Source of the DNA: Actinomycetospora sp.
Lineage (GTDB): Bacteria; Actinomycetota; Actinomycetes; Mycobacteriales; Pseudonocardiaceae
DNA: 42,021 nt
Assembly: GCA_029266415.1 (NCBI GenBank)
Contig: JAQSWW010000033.1
Span: 1 to 42,021, forward strand
Direction: 5' to 3'
The notes below the pieces were generated by a model. The model saw nothing but the letters and a program-made list of their open reading frames with translations. It searched no databases and had not been told where the DNA came from. The position numbers and the translations under genes were made by a program. This document shows, piece after piece, positions 1-7,147 of the stretch (positions are counted from its first letter, which is position 1; every line of letters starts with the position of its first letter).

Positions 1-153
1 CTGATCGGCGCGAACGGCCCCGAGGAGGCGAAGCACCGGGCGGACGAACCGGACGACCCCGTGGCGGTCGAGCCGGACCCGGACGACCCCGTCGACCCCA
101 CCGACACCCGGCCCCGCAGCGACGGCGGTCCGGTCCCCGCGGTCCACACCTGA
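1..153 (+). CDS. C-terminal end of an unidentified acidic protein (partial)
   Basis: Frame 1 is open from the window edge to a TGA at 151-153 and gives 50 residues starting LIGANGPEEAKH. The tail is rich in Asp, Pro and Val with repeated DDPV-type motifs, which suggests a disordered acidic C-terminus. No family can be named from this fragment. It lies 59 bases upstream of the DUF6325 gene on the same strand and could share its operon. The start and most of the protein lie outside the window. The frame is chosen because it is open, ends cleanly just before the next gene's leader, and has the strong third-position GC of its neighbours. Confidence 0.5.
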   Translation: MIGANGPEEAKHRADEPDDPVAVEPDPDDPVDPTDTRPRSDGGPVPAVHT

Positions 154-212
154 GCCCGACCTCCCCGATCGTCACGCCCCTGGCCGGGCGGTCACCGACA
201 GGAGAACGCAGC

Positions 213-683
213 ATGAGCGAACCGGCAGTGGACACCGGCCCGATCGACTACCTCGTCGTCGAGTTCCCCGAGGGCACGATGACCGGCGAGGGCATGCCCC
301 TCCTGCTGGACCTCGTCGACCGCGGCCTGATCCGCATCCTCGACCTCGTCTTCGTCCGGCGGGAGCGCGACGGCTCCCTCTCCGGCCTGGAGATCACCGA
401 CCTCGACGGCGACGGCATCCCCGACCTCCTCGAGTTCCGGGGCGCGTCCTCGGGCCTCCTCGACCAGGACGACGTCGCGGAGGCGGGGTCGGTCGTGGCC
501 CCGGGCGCCACGGCCGCGGTGCTCGTCTACGAGAACGTCTGGGCCGCTCCGCTCGCCGGCGCGCTCCGGCGCAGCGGCGCGCAGCTCATCGCCGGCGGAC
601 GCATCCCCGTCGACGCCGTCCTGGCCTCCCTCCCCGAGTCCACCGACCACACCGACGCGCCGTCGTCGGTCCAGCCCACCTGA
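213..683 (+). CDS. DUF6325 family protein
   Basis: This encodes 156 residues starting MSEPAVDTGPIDY, preceded by an AGGAG-type ribosome site 8 to 10 bases upstream. The conserved-looking core is a short alpha/beta fold: IDYLVVEFPEG near the N-terminus, a helix-strand LLLDLVDRGLIRILDLVFVRR, a glycine/aspartate stretch DLDGDGIPD, and a C-terminal half with VLVYENVWAAPLAGALRRSG. This pattern matches the actinobacterial DUF6325 family, whose function is unknown. It is followed 14 bases later by a SHOCT-domain gene, a pairing I recall from other actinomycetes, so the two probably act together, perhaps in a stress or membrane-associated role (inference). No signal peptide or membrane segment is visible. 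Confidence 0.88.
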   Translation: MSEPAVDTGPIDYLVVEFPEGTMTGEGMPLLLDLVDRGLIRILDLVFVRRERDGSLSGLEITDLDGDGIPDLLEFRGASSGLLDQDDVAEAGSVVAPGATAAVLVYENVWAAPLAGALRRSGAQLIAGGRIPVDAVLASLPESTDHTDAPSSVQPT

Positions 684-697
684 CGAGAGGTGCCGCC

Positions 698-994
698 ATG
701 CCGGGTCTCCTGCGAGGACTCGCCCGTACCGCGCTCGTGGCCGGGACGGCCACCGCGGTCTCCAACCGCGTCTCACGCCGACAGGCGGGACGGTGGGCCG
801 CCGAGGAGCCCCCGCCCCCGCAGTACGCACCGCCCCCGCAGTACGCACCGCCCCCGCAGTACGCGCCGGCCGGCGAGGGCGCGGGCGCCGGCGACACCAT
901 CGCCCAGCTACGCGAGCTCGGCGAGCTGCGCAGCCAGGGGGTGCTCACCGAGCAGGAGTTCGCCGACCAGAAACGCCGGATCCTCGGGGGTTAG
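698..994 (+). CDS. SHOCT domain protein with QYAPPP repeats
   Basis: The protein is 98 residues, with start ATG behind GAGAGGTG. The N-terminal 30 residues are basic and hydrophobic (LLRGLARTALVAGTATAVSNRV), the middle has three copies of a PPPQYAP-type unit, and the last 35 residues form a SHOCT domain (short C-terminal domain): IAQLRELGELRSQGVLTEQEF followed by a basic KRRIL end. SHOCT domains are found at the ends of many unrelated actinobacterial membrane or secreted proteins and are thought to be oligomerisation or interaction modules. It sits directly after the DUF6325 gene. Its TAG stop overlaps by 3 bases the TAA of the convergent LuxR gene (TTAG at 991-994), so the two transcription units end with no spacer and no terminator. 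Confidence 0.85.
   Translation: MPGLLRGLARTALVAGTATAVSNRVSRRQAGRWAAEEPPPPQYAPPPQYAPPPQYAPAGEGAGAGDTIAQLRELGELRSQGVLTEQEFADQKRRILGG
814..867 (+). repeat. Three tandem 18-bp units inside the SHOCT gene
   Basis: The unit gcccccgcagtacgcacc occurs at 814-831, 832-849 and 850-867. The third copy differs by one base (A to G). It encodes the PPPQYA repeat of the SHOCT protein. An in-frame unit like this can expand or contract without frameshift. Confidence 0.9.
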
Positions 995-3678
995 AGCAGG
1001 CCCAGGTCGCGGGCGCGGCGCACCGCGTCCCGTCGCCCGTCGGCGCCGAGCTTGCGGTACACCGCGCGCTGGTGGGTCTTGACGGTGTTGACCGAGACGT
1101 AGAGCGCGGCGGCGATCTCGGTGTTCGACAACGAGCTTGCCAGGTAGCGCAGGGCGAGGCGCTCGCGCTCGGTCAACGGGTCGACGGCGCCCAGCCGCTC
1201 CGCGCCTGCGGGCGTGGCGGCCGGCCGGCCGAGGAGGTCCAGGGCGAGCCCGCCGGCCGCACTACCGCGCTCCAGGCGTTGCGCCAGCAGCGGAGCGAGA
1301 TCCGGCTCGGCGAGGAACGGGCGGCGCAGGCCGCACCCCGCGGCGGCGACCAGGGCCTCCTCGACGAGGTCCGCCGCCCGGTCCTCGTCGCCCGCCGCGC
1401 TCGCCAGCAGCGCGCCGACGACCCCGGCGCCGACACGGGTGCGCACCGTGCCCCCGCCGACCGCGGCCAGGACCTCCCGGGCGGCGTCGCGGTCGCCGAG
1501 TTGCCGGTGGAGCCGCGCGAGCAGGACCCGCCCGGCGTCCGTCTCCGGCGGGCCCACCGGCTCGAGGAGGAGCCGGACGGCGGACACGTCGCCGACCCGG
1601 GCGAGCAGGGCGGCCTCGGTCAACACCGACTGCTCCCGCAGCGGCCGGGGCGGCACCCACCCGCCCAGCCGGACCCGTATCGACCGGAGCTCGGCGAGGC
1701 CCCGTCCGGGATCGCCGGCGGCCTCGTGGCGCTCGGCCCGCAGCAGCGCGGCCGCGAGGAGCAGGTGTCGCTCCGGGCTCCGCTCCTCCGCCTCGGCCAG
1801 GCGGCGCCACCACCGGTCGGCCCCCTCGGTGTCCCCGCGGTCGAAGACCACGCGGGCCATCGCCAGGTGGGCCGGGGCGACCTGGGCCGTCAGCGTCCAC
1901 CCGGGGGCCTCGGCGGCGTCCACCACCCGCGTCGCGACCCGCTCGGCCTCGCCCAGCTCGCCGCGCTCGACGGCCACCAGCGCGAGGTGGGCCGCGGCGC
2001 TCAGGGGCGGGAGGGTGCGCGCCCCGCCCGGATCGGCCACGCCCCGGAGGTGGGCCTCCGCGCCCGCGAGGTCGCCGGTCCAGAAGGCGGCGGTGCCGAG
2101 GTTGCCGCGCACGACGTCGAGGACGACGTCGACGCCGGCCACGTCGAGCTTCGCCAGCGCGGTCGCGTCGGGGTCGACCGAGGTCAAGGCGTCCCTCGTG
2201 CCGGCGGGGTCGCCGAGCACGCGGGCCAGGGCGCCGAGGATCAGGGCGTGGTACAGCCGGAGGCGTTCGGCACGCGGCGCGGGCAGCTCGCCGGAGCCCG
2301 CGCGTGCGACGTCCACGAGCCGGGCGACCTCGACCTCGCGGGCCTGGGCGACGCGGACCCCGGCGAGCGCGGTCGCCAGCTCCGGGCGCGTGAGGAGCAC
2401 CGGACGGGGCACGTCGGCGAGGACGCTCTCGAGCTCGCGCGCCGACCCGTCGAGGGCGAGCGCGACGAGGTGCCGGCCGAGCAGGTCCGACGCCAGCGGC
2501 CAGAGCTCGCCGCGGACGGCCGTCCGCACGGCCTCGAGCACCATGCCGTGCGCGGCGAACCAGAGCGCGGCGCGCCGGTGCAGGTCGCGGCGCTCGCGGC
2601 GGGGGAGCGGGCGGGCGCGCAGGAGGTCGCGCACCAGCCGGTGCAGCCGGTACCAGCGGCCGGGACCGAGCGCCTGCACGAAGAGGTGGGAGGCGGCGAG
2701 GTCGGCCAGCACGGCGGCGCCGTCGGTCCCCCCGGCGAGGGTGTCCGCGAGGTCGGCGCACACGAGGTCGACGACGGCGACCCGCTCGAGGAAGGTCACG
2801 AGAGCCGGCGGCTGGCGGTCGAGGACCTCGTCGAGCAGGTAGCCGGACACGTCGTGGTCGTCCCCGGAGAACGCGCCGACGGCGGCGTCGACGTCCGGGG
2901 CGCCGCGCAGGTGCAGCGCGCCGAGGCGCAGCCCGGCGGCCCAGCCCTCGGTGCGCCGCACCATCTCGTCGAGCTGGTCGGCCCCGAGGGCCACGCCGAG
3001 GTGGTCGAAGAGTGCGGCCGCCTCGTCGCGGTCGAACGCCAGGTCCGCGGCCCGGATCTCCGACACCAGCCCCGCGAGGCGGAGGCGGGGCAGGGCCCAG
3101 GCCGGGTCGCGCCGCGTGGTGAAGACGAGGGCGAGCCCGGGCGGCGGGTGCTCCACGAGCCGCTGCAGCCCGGCGTGCACCTCGGGGTCGACCACCTCGT
3201 GCAGGTTGTCGAGGACGACGACGAGCGGGTCCGCGCCCTCGAGTCCCCGCACGAGGTCCCCGGGCAGCTCGGCGGCGCCGGACGTGAGGCGGGACAGCGC
3301 GGCCGCCACCCCGTCGCCGGCGACCCTCGCGATCGCCGTCGCCACCGTCCACCAGAAGGCGCGGGGGTCGTCGTCCGCGCCGTCGAGGCTGACCCAGGCG
3401 ACCGCGCGGCCCCCCGCACCGGCCGCGACCCACGACCCGACCAGCAGCGACTTCCCCCAGCCCGGCCCGGCCGCGATCAGCGTCACCCCGTCCGCGACCC
3501 CCGCGTCGAGCCGCGCGTGCAGCCGCGGCCGGACCACGACGTGGGTCGCGACGGGCACGGCGAACTTCGCCGGGACGTCGGGTCGGGCGTCCTCGCGGCC
3601 GCGCTCCCGACCGCGCTGCCGATCCAGCCGGTCGCGCGGCACGGCGAGGTCGTCGGCCCGGTGCTGGTGCACGGTCAC
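991..3678 (-). CDS. LuxR-family ATPase regulator (MalT/LAL type)
   Basis: The protein is 895 residues, typical of large ATP-binding LuxR regulators. An NTPase module near residues 60-330 carries a Walker A motif GPGWGKS at about 71-77 and a Walker B-like LVVVLDNLHE. The long middle is helical repeat material (TPR-like, Ala/Leu/Arg rich). The last 60 residues are a LuxR helix-turn-helix: LTERERLALRYLASSLSNTE, then TVKTHQ. Such proteins are cytoplasmic signal-dependent activators; MalT is the best known. The start is GTG at 3678, one base after the TGA of the upstream MFS gene (TGAC-GTG), so translation is probably coupled and the regulator may control that exporter (inference). A later internal start is possible because the first 40 residues are low-complexity and Arg-rich. 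Confidence 0.92.
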   Translation of the reverse strand: MTVHQHRADDLAVPRDRLDRQRGRERGREDARPDVPAKFAVPVATHVVVRPRLHARLDAGVADGVTLIAAGPGWGKSLLVGSWVAAGAGGRAVAWVSLDGADDDPRAFWWTVATAIARVAGDGVAAALSRLTSGAAELPGDLVRGLEGADPLVVVLDNLHEVVDPEVHAGLQRLVEHPPPGLALVFTTRRDPAWALPRLRLAGLVSEIRAADLAFDRDEAAALFDHLGVALGADQLDEMVRRTEGWAAGLRLGALHLRGAPDVDAAVGAFSGDDHDVSGYLLDEVLDRQPPALVTFLERVAVVDLVCADLADTLAGGTDGAAVLADLAASHLFVQALGPGRWYRLHRLVRDLLRARPLPRRERRDLHRRAALWFAAHGMVLEAVRTAVRGELWPLASDLLGRHLVALALDGSARELESVLADVPRPVLLTRPELATALAGVRVAQAREVEVARLVDVARAGSGELPAPRAERLRLYHALILGALARVLGDPAGTRDALTSVDPDATALAKLDVAGVDVVLDVVRGNLGTAAFWTGDLAGAEAHLRGVADPGGARTLPPLSAAAHLALVAVERGELGEAERVATRVVDAAEAPGWTLTAQVAPAHLAMARVVFDRGDTEGADRWWRRLAEAEERSPERHLLLAAALLRAERHEAAGDPGRGLAELRSIRVRLGGWVPPRPLREQSVLTEAALLARVGDVSAVRLLLEPVGPPETDAGRVLLARLHRQLGDRDAAREVLAAVGGGTVRTRVGAGVVGALLASAAGDEDRAADLVEEALVAAAGCGLRRPFLAEPDLAPLLAQRLERGSAAGGLALDLLGRPAATPAGAERLGAVDPLTERERLALRYLASSLSNTEIAAALYVSVNTVKTHQRAVYRKLGADGRRDAVRRARDLGLL

Positions 3679-3679
3679 G

Positions 3680-4960
3680 TCATCCGTCCCGCAGCACGGG
3701 GTCCGCCGGCCGCGGGCCGTCGTCGGGGACCGTCTCCGCCGCCGCCGCGGCGGCGGCGCGGTCCCGCGGGTACGAGCGCGCCCCCGACCACAGGGACGCC
3801 GCCGCGACCAGCCCGAGCAGCGACACGGCCGCGAGGGCGGTGGTCAGCCCGATCCGGTCGGCGAGGGCGCCGGTGAGCACCGGACCGATCGTCAGGCCCA
3901 GCAGGTTCTGGGCGACGACGAGCACGGCGGCCGCCGATGCCCGTTGACCGATGTGGACGACGTCGACGACGACGGCGGCCACCGGCCCGACCGCGGCGGT
4001 GGTGGTCGCCGCGCCGGCCAGGAGGAGCGCGAGCTGGAGGACCCCGGGCGGCGCGACACCGAAGCCGAGGCCGAGCAGGAGCGCCGTCGCCGTCGCCGTC
4101 ACGGCGGGGACGAGCAGCCGGTAGCGCGGGTCGCGGCGGGCGAGGCGGTCGGCCACCAGCGCCCCGGCGACCGTGCCGGCCACCCCGGCGAGCAGCACCC
4201 CGGCGGCGAGCGCCCCGGCCGCGGCCCCGCCGAGCCCGTAGGCGACCCCGAGGTGGCTCGGCAACCAGGTGTAGAGCGCGGAGGCGACGACCAGCAGGAG
4301 CACGGCGCCCGCGATCGCCCCCGCCGCGGAGGGCGTCCGGAGGAGGGCGACGGCCGCCGGCCGGGTCCGCGAGCGCTCGGGGCGCACGGTGGGGTGGTCG
4401 GGGAGGCGGAGCACGGCGAGCGCGAGGAGCAGGCCCGGCACGGCGAGGACGCCGACCGCCCACCGCCACCCCCACGTCGCCGCGACCACCCCGCCCAGCG
4501 CCGTGCCGAGCACGACGCCCAGGGGGCCGGCGGCGTAGAACGCCCCCAGGACGGTCGCGCGGTGGCGGGCGGGGAAGGCCGTCGCGAGCAGGGCGGCGCC
4601 CGCCGGGCCGTAGCCGGCCTGGCCGGCGCCCACACCCACGCGTGCCGCGAGGAGCTGTCCGTACCCCTGCGCCCACCCGGAGGCCGCGGCGGCCACGCTC
4701 CACACGGTGCCCATCAGCGCGATCGCCCGGACCCGGCTCCGGCGGTCGACCCACGCCGCCACGGGCATCGCCGCGAGGGCGACCGTCAGGGTGAGGACCG
4801 AGACGAGCGCCCCGAGCTCGGTGTCCGTGAGGCCCCACTCGGCGCGCAGCTGGGGGAAGGCGGCCACCAGCACCTGCCGGTCGGCCAGGTCGACGACCAT
4901 GAGAGCGAGGAGCAGGGCGAGCGTCCGCCCGGCGTGGGGCGCCGGGGCGTCGTCGTCCAT
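3680..4960 (-). CDS. MFS transporter
   Basis: The protein is 426 residues from the ATG at 4960 (MDDDAPAPHAGR); the frame stays open to a GTG at 5062, but those extra 34 residues are Arg-rich and do not look like a transporter N-terminus. The hydropathy pattern shows about 12 membrane helices. Helix 1 contains ALMVVDLADRQVLVAAFP, followed by the MFS loop 2-3 motif with WVDRRSRVR (the GxxxDRxGRR-like motif A). An antiporter-like glycine-rich helix 5 has AAGPLGVVLGTALGG. It resembles sugar-phosphate/spinster-like or drug-efflux MFS members; the substrate cannot be read. It is the first gene of a two-gene minus-strand unit with the LuxR regulator. No convincing Shine-Dalgarno is seen before 4960, so the start is uncertain. 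Confidence 0.9.
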   Translation of the reverse strand: MDDDAPAPHAGRTLALLLALMVVDLADRQVLVAAFPQLRAEWGLTDTELGALVSVLTLTVALAAMPVAAWVDRRSRVRAIALMGTVWSVAAAASGWAQGYGQLLAARVGVGAGQAGYGPAGAALLATAFPARHRATVLGAFYAAGPLGVVLGTALGGVVAATWGWRWAVGVLAVPGLLLALAVLRLPDHPTVRPERSRTRPAAVALLRTPSAAGAIAGAVLLLVVASALYTWLPSHLGVAYGLGGAAAGALAAGVLLAGVAGTVAGALVADRLARRDPRYRLLVPAVTATATALLLGLGFGVAPPGVLQLALLLAGAATTTAAVGPVAAVVVDVVHIGQRASAAAVLVVAQNLLGLTIGPVLTGALADRIGLTTALAAVSLLGLVAAASLWSGARSYPRDRAAAAAAAETVPDDGPRPADPVLRDG

Positions 4961-5252
4961 CGGAGGAGGTCCGGCGCGTGGCACGCGGATGGCGCACCCC
5001 CTGATCCGGCGGCGGAGTGCCCGCCCTTCCGCAGGAAGGGATCGTCGCCCGTGCCGGCGCACGACGTCAAATGCAGCTCACGGCCCGTGCGGCACGCCTG
5101 CGCCGGACGGCGGTCGGCGCTGCTCCCGGTGCTGAGGAAGATCCGCGGAGCGCCGGCTCGGCGTGGCATCACCCGGCGCGGACGAGGGCTGCGTCGTCCC
5201 GGGGGGCGACGGTGGGGACGGCACCGGGACGCATCGACGCACGGAGGGCCCC
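4961..5252. other. Divergent intergenic region, MFS / small membrane protein
   Basis: This 292-base region holds no gene I can support; the open frames in it are Arg/Pro/Ser-rich GC artefacts. It must carry the minus-strand promoter for the MFS-LuxR unit and the plus-strand promoter for the small ORF at 5253, but I cannot assign -10 elements with confidence. Confidence 0.5.
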
Positions 5253-5495
5253 ATGGACAGCGACACCGCACCGGCCGCGCCGACGGGCTGGCACGTCGAG
5301 ATCCCCTTGATCGGTCCGGTGGGCTGGCCGCCGACCGGCAGCCTCGCCTTCCTCATCACCGTCGGCGCCCTCGCCGCGTTCGAGGTGATCCCCCTGCCCG
5401 TCGCCGGGCTCCTGGGCCTCGGCCACGTGTTGGCGCGCGATCGCGACCACGTCGTGCTGAGCGAGGTGGGCAAGGGGCTGACGGCCGGAGCATGA
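5253..5495 (+). CDS. Small single-span membrane protein, unknown function
   Basis: The protein is 80 residues starting MDSDTAPAAPTGWHVE, with a good ribosome site ACGGAGGG 4 to 11 bases before the ATG. One or two hydrophobic stretches are visible, SLAFLITVGALAAFEVIP and PVAGLLGLGHVLA, followed by a short charged tail (RDRDHVVLSEVGK). The open frame extends upstream to 5163, but the residues before 5253 look random. I do not recognise a family; similar short proteins with IPLIGPVGWPP-like segments may exist in related genomes. It stands alone between two minus-strand genes. Confidence 0.6.
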   Translation: MDSDTAPAAPTGWHVEIPLIGPVGWPPTGSLAFLITVGALAAFEVIPLPVAGLLGLGHVLARDRDHVVLSEVGKGLTAGA

Positions 5496-5533
5496 GGGCC
5501 TCCCCGGGGAAAGCGGCGACGGCACGGACCGGG

Positions 5534-6265
5534 TCAGTGCTTCGGGCCGACGACGAGGTCGAGCGCCGCGACCCCGGCGCGCCTCGAGACCGCCAGCATG
5601 TCGTGGCGGGAGCGCCGCCAGGGGACACCGAGCAGGTCGAGGGCGTGCATGCAGAGCCCGAGGATGTCCTCGGATCTGTTGGAGAGGTGGTAGCGGGGGT
5701 ACTCGTAGCGCCGTGTGCCGCACTCCGTCCGCTTCGTGGCCCAGTTGGTGACGCGGCACCCGTCGGAGTGGAACAGGCCGCGCAGGAACCGCCCGGGATG
5801 GTCGGCGACGATGGCGGACTGCCACGGCGCCAGCACGATGTTGCGGGTGTGCTTCTTGCCTGGTCCGTGCTGGGGGAACAGGCACAACCAGTGGTCGGTG
5901 TAGCTCGTGACCGCCTGGCACCCGGTCCTCGCGACGAGGTGGACGGTGACGGAGGGCATCACCCGCCGCATCGCCTCCGCGACCTCGTCGCGGACCCAGG
6001 CCAGTCGTCGGCGCAGGACACCGCCAACGCCGCGACTGATCGCACCGGGGTGGCCGTCCCCGAGGTAGCTGCCGAGGAGGTAGGCGTACCAGGCCGCGTC
6101 GAGGGGGAGCCCGTCACACCTCGGGCAGGTCGGTGGGCGCGGGGGTCGTCGTGACGGTGATCGGCCACCGCGACACCGGTACTGGACGGTGCTCTTGGGC
6201 ACGCCCGCGCTCAGCCCTGCGTCGACGAGGGCCAACGCGGTCCGGACTGTCTCCTCGCGGTGCAC
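5534..6265 (-). CDS. LAGLIDADG-like protein with N-terminal helix-turn-helix
   Basis: The protein is 243 residues from the GTG at 6265, which has GGAAG 10 bases upstream. Residues 1-35 look like a DNA-binding helix-turn-helix (ALALVDAGLS then GVPKSTVQYR), shorter by about 8 residues than I would expect between the two helices. A CPRC pair follows near residue 47. Two LAGLIDADG-type motifs are present: YLLGSYLGDG near 60 and LRGLFHSDGC about 75 residues later. The end (LSNRSEDILGLC, DLLGVPWRRS, ALDLVVGPKH) matches a family widespread in actinomycetes, annotated either as transcriptional regulator or as homing-endonuclease-like. It is free-standing, not inside an intron or intein. It lies divergent from an atypical tRNA gene 122 bases away. 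Whether it cuts DNA is unknown; the acidic residue of each motif is retained. Confidence 0.8.
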   Translation of the reverse strand: MHREETVRTALALVDAGLSAGVPKSTVQYRCRGGRSPSRRPPRPPTCPRCDGLPLDAAWYAYLLGSYLGDGHPGAISRGVGGVLRRRLAWVRDEVAEAMRRVMPSVTVHLVARTGCQAVTSYTDHWLCLFPQHGPGKKHTRNIVLAPWQSAIVADHPGRFLRGLFHSDGCRVTNWATKRTECGTRRYEYPRYHLSNRSEDILGLCMHALDLLGVPWRRSRHDMLAVSRRAGVAALDLVVGPKH

Positions 6266-6387
6266 GGTGCGGACACTTCCAGCGCCCCCCGACAGCCCGG
6301 GGCCACGTCGACGTCGAAGGGCGACGGTGCGCCCTCGCGGAATCCGGTCCGGCAGCGGGCTACGCTCGACCGCGCTCGCCATCGCCA

Positions 6388-6464
6388 GCCCCCGTAGCCC
6401 AATCGGCAGAGGCCGCGGTCTCAAACTCCGTCCAGTGTGGGTTCGAGTCCCACCGGGGGCACCA
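6388..6464 (+). tRNA. Atypical tRNA, class I fold, CAA anticodon (Leu by codon)
   Basis: The gene is 77 bases with CCA encoded. The acceptor stem is GCCCCCG with CGGGGGC (7 perfect pairs), discriminator A73. The D arm is GCC/GGC with GG at 18-19, and the T arm is GTGGG-TTCGAGT-CCCAC. T8, A14, T33, T54, T55, C56 and A58 are all as expected, and A15-T48 can form a Levitt pair. The anticodon loop CTCAAAC reads CAA, which decodes TTG (Leu). The variable loop is only five bases (CCAGT), whereas bacterial tRNA-Leu is class II with a long variable arm. The anticodon stem has a T31/T39 mismatch and a G27-T43 wobble. It is therefore either a non-canonical or specialised tRNA, or a decaying one. A possible -10 (TACGCT) lies at 6365-6370. 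Confidence 0.75.
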
Positions 6465-6514
6465 GCGGGGTCCCGACGTGGACAGACCCGCGCCTGGCGC
6501 CCAGCATCGGGCGC

Positions 6515-6949
6515 GTGAGCACCGAGGGGTCGGGGAGGACCCGGAAGTATCGCGTCCTCCGGGTGTTCCTCCGCGCCGGCACCGGCACCCTGCGTTGGGC
6601 GCTGCGCCAGGACCTCGCGCCCTCGGCGTTCGCGCTCCTCGAGACCACGGGGCGCCGGAGCGGGCGGCCCCGCCACACCCCGGTGGGCAACGGGATCGAC
6701 GGCGACGTGTTCTGGCTCGTCGCCGCGCACGGGCACCAGGCGGACTTCGTGCGCAACATCGCCCGGCAGCCGCGGGTGCGGGTCAAGGTCGGCCGCACCT
6801 GGCGCGCCGGCACGGCGGTCTGCCTGCCCGAGGACGACACCCGGGCCCGCTCGCGAGCCCTGCCGTCGCGCTGGGACGCCGCGTTCGGTCGGGCCCTCGC
6901 GACCGCGCCGCTGACGATCCGGATCGACCTGGACCCGGCGAGGTCGTGA
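6515..6949 (+). CDS. Nitroreductase-family deazaflavin (F420)-dependent oxidoreductase
   Basis: The protein is 144 residues from the GTG at 6515; the frame is open upstream into the tRNA gene, so earlier starts are rejected. The split beta-barrel core carries the family signature LLETTGRRSGRPRHTPVG, then GDVFWLVAAHGHQADFVRNI and RVRVKVGRTWRAG. These features match the DUF385/Ddn family, which binds cofactor F420H2 and reduces quinones, nitroimidazoles and similar substrates in actinomycetes. The length agrees with the family (about 130-150). The ribosome site is weak. It stands alone downstream of the tRNA gene and may be read from the tRNA promoter. The natural substrate cannot be deduced. 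Confidence 0.85.
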   Translation: MSTEGSGRTRKYRVLRVFLRAGTGTLRWALRQDLAPSAFALLETTGRRSGRPRHTPVGNGIDGDVFWLVAAHGHQADFVRNIARQPRVRVKVGRTWRAGTAVCLPEDDTRARSRALPSRWDAAFGRALATAPLTIRIDLDPARS

Positions 6950-7147
6950 GCCACCGACACCGCTGAGCGAGCAGCGTCACGGTCGGCCTCGGGTCCGCGG
7001 GCCGGTATGTTCCTGAATCGAAACGGCCTGCCCGAACCGTCGTCCCGGCCTCGCCGGGACCGGAGGGCCGGACGGCCGTCCCGGGTCGACGCAGCGTGGC
7101 GCCATGCGGGGGCGGCGCGACGACGCGCGGACACGAGGAGCGGGCCC

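Noticed and set aside
793..3876. A 1027-codon plus-strand frame over the LuxR and MFS genes
   Set aside because: It is a shadow frame opposite the LuxR regulator; composition is Arg/Gly/Ala/Pro low-complexity and no motifs are visible.
2951..6154. A 1067-codon plus-strand frame over the MFS gene
   Set aside because: It is antisense to a membrane transporter with clear helices and has no recognisable domain.
6388..6464. An ordinary tRNA-Leu
   Set aside because: The CAA anticodon fits, but the five-base variable loop and the mismatch in the anticodon stem do not fit a canonical class II tRNA-Leu.
6437..6514. Earlier start of the nitroreductase-family gene
   Set aside because: It would begin inside the tRNA T arm; the first family-like residues appear only after 6515.
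6266..6736. Longer N-terminus of the LAGLIDADG-like protein
   Set aside because: The frame stays open through the tRNA gene on the other strand, but those residues look random. The GTG at 6265 with GGAAG upstream is better placed.
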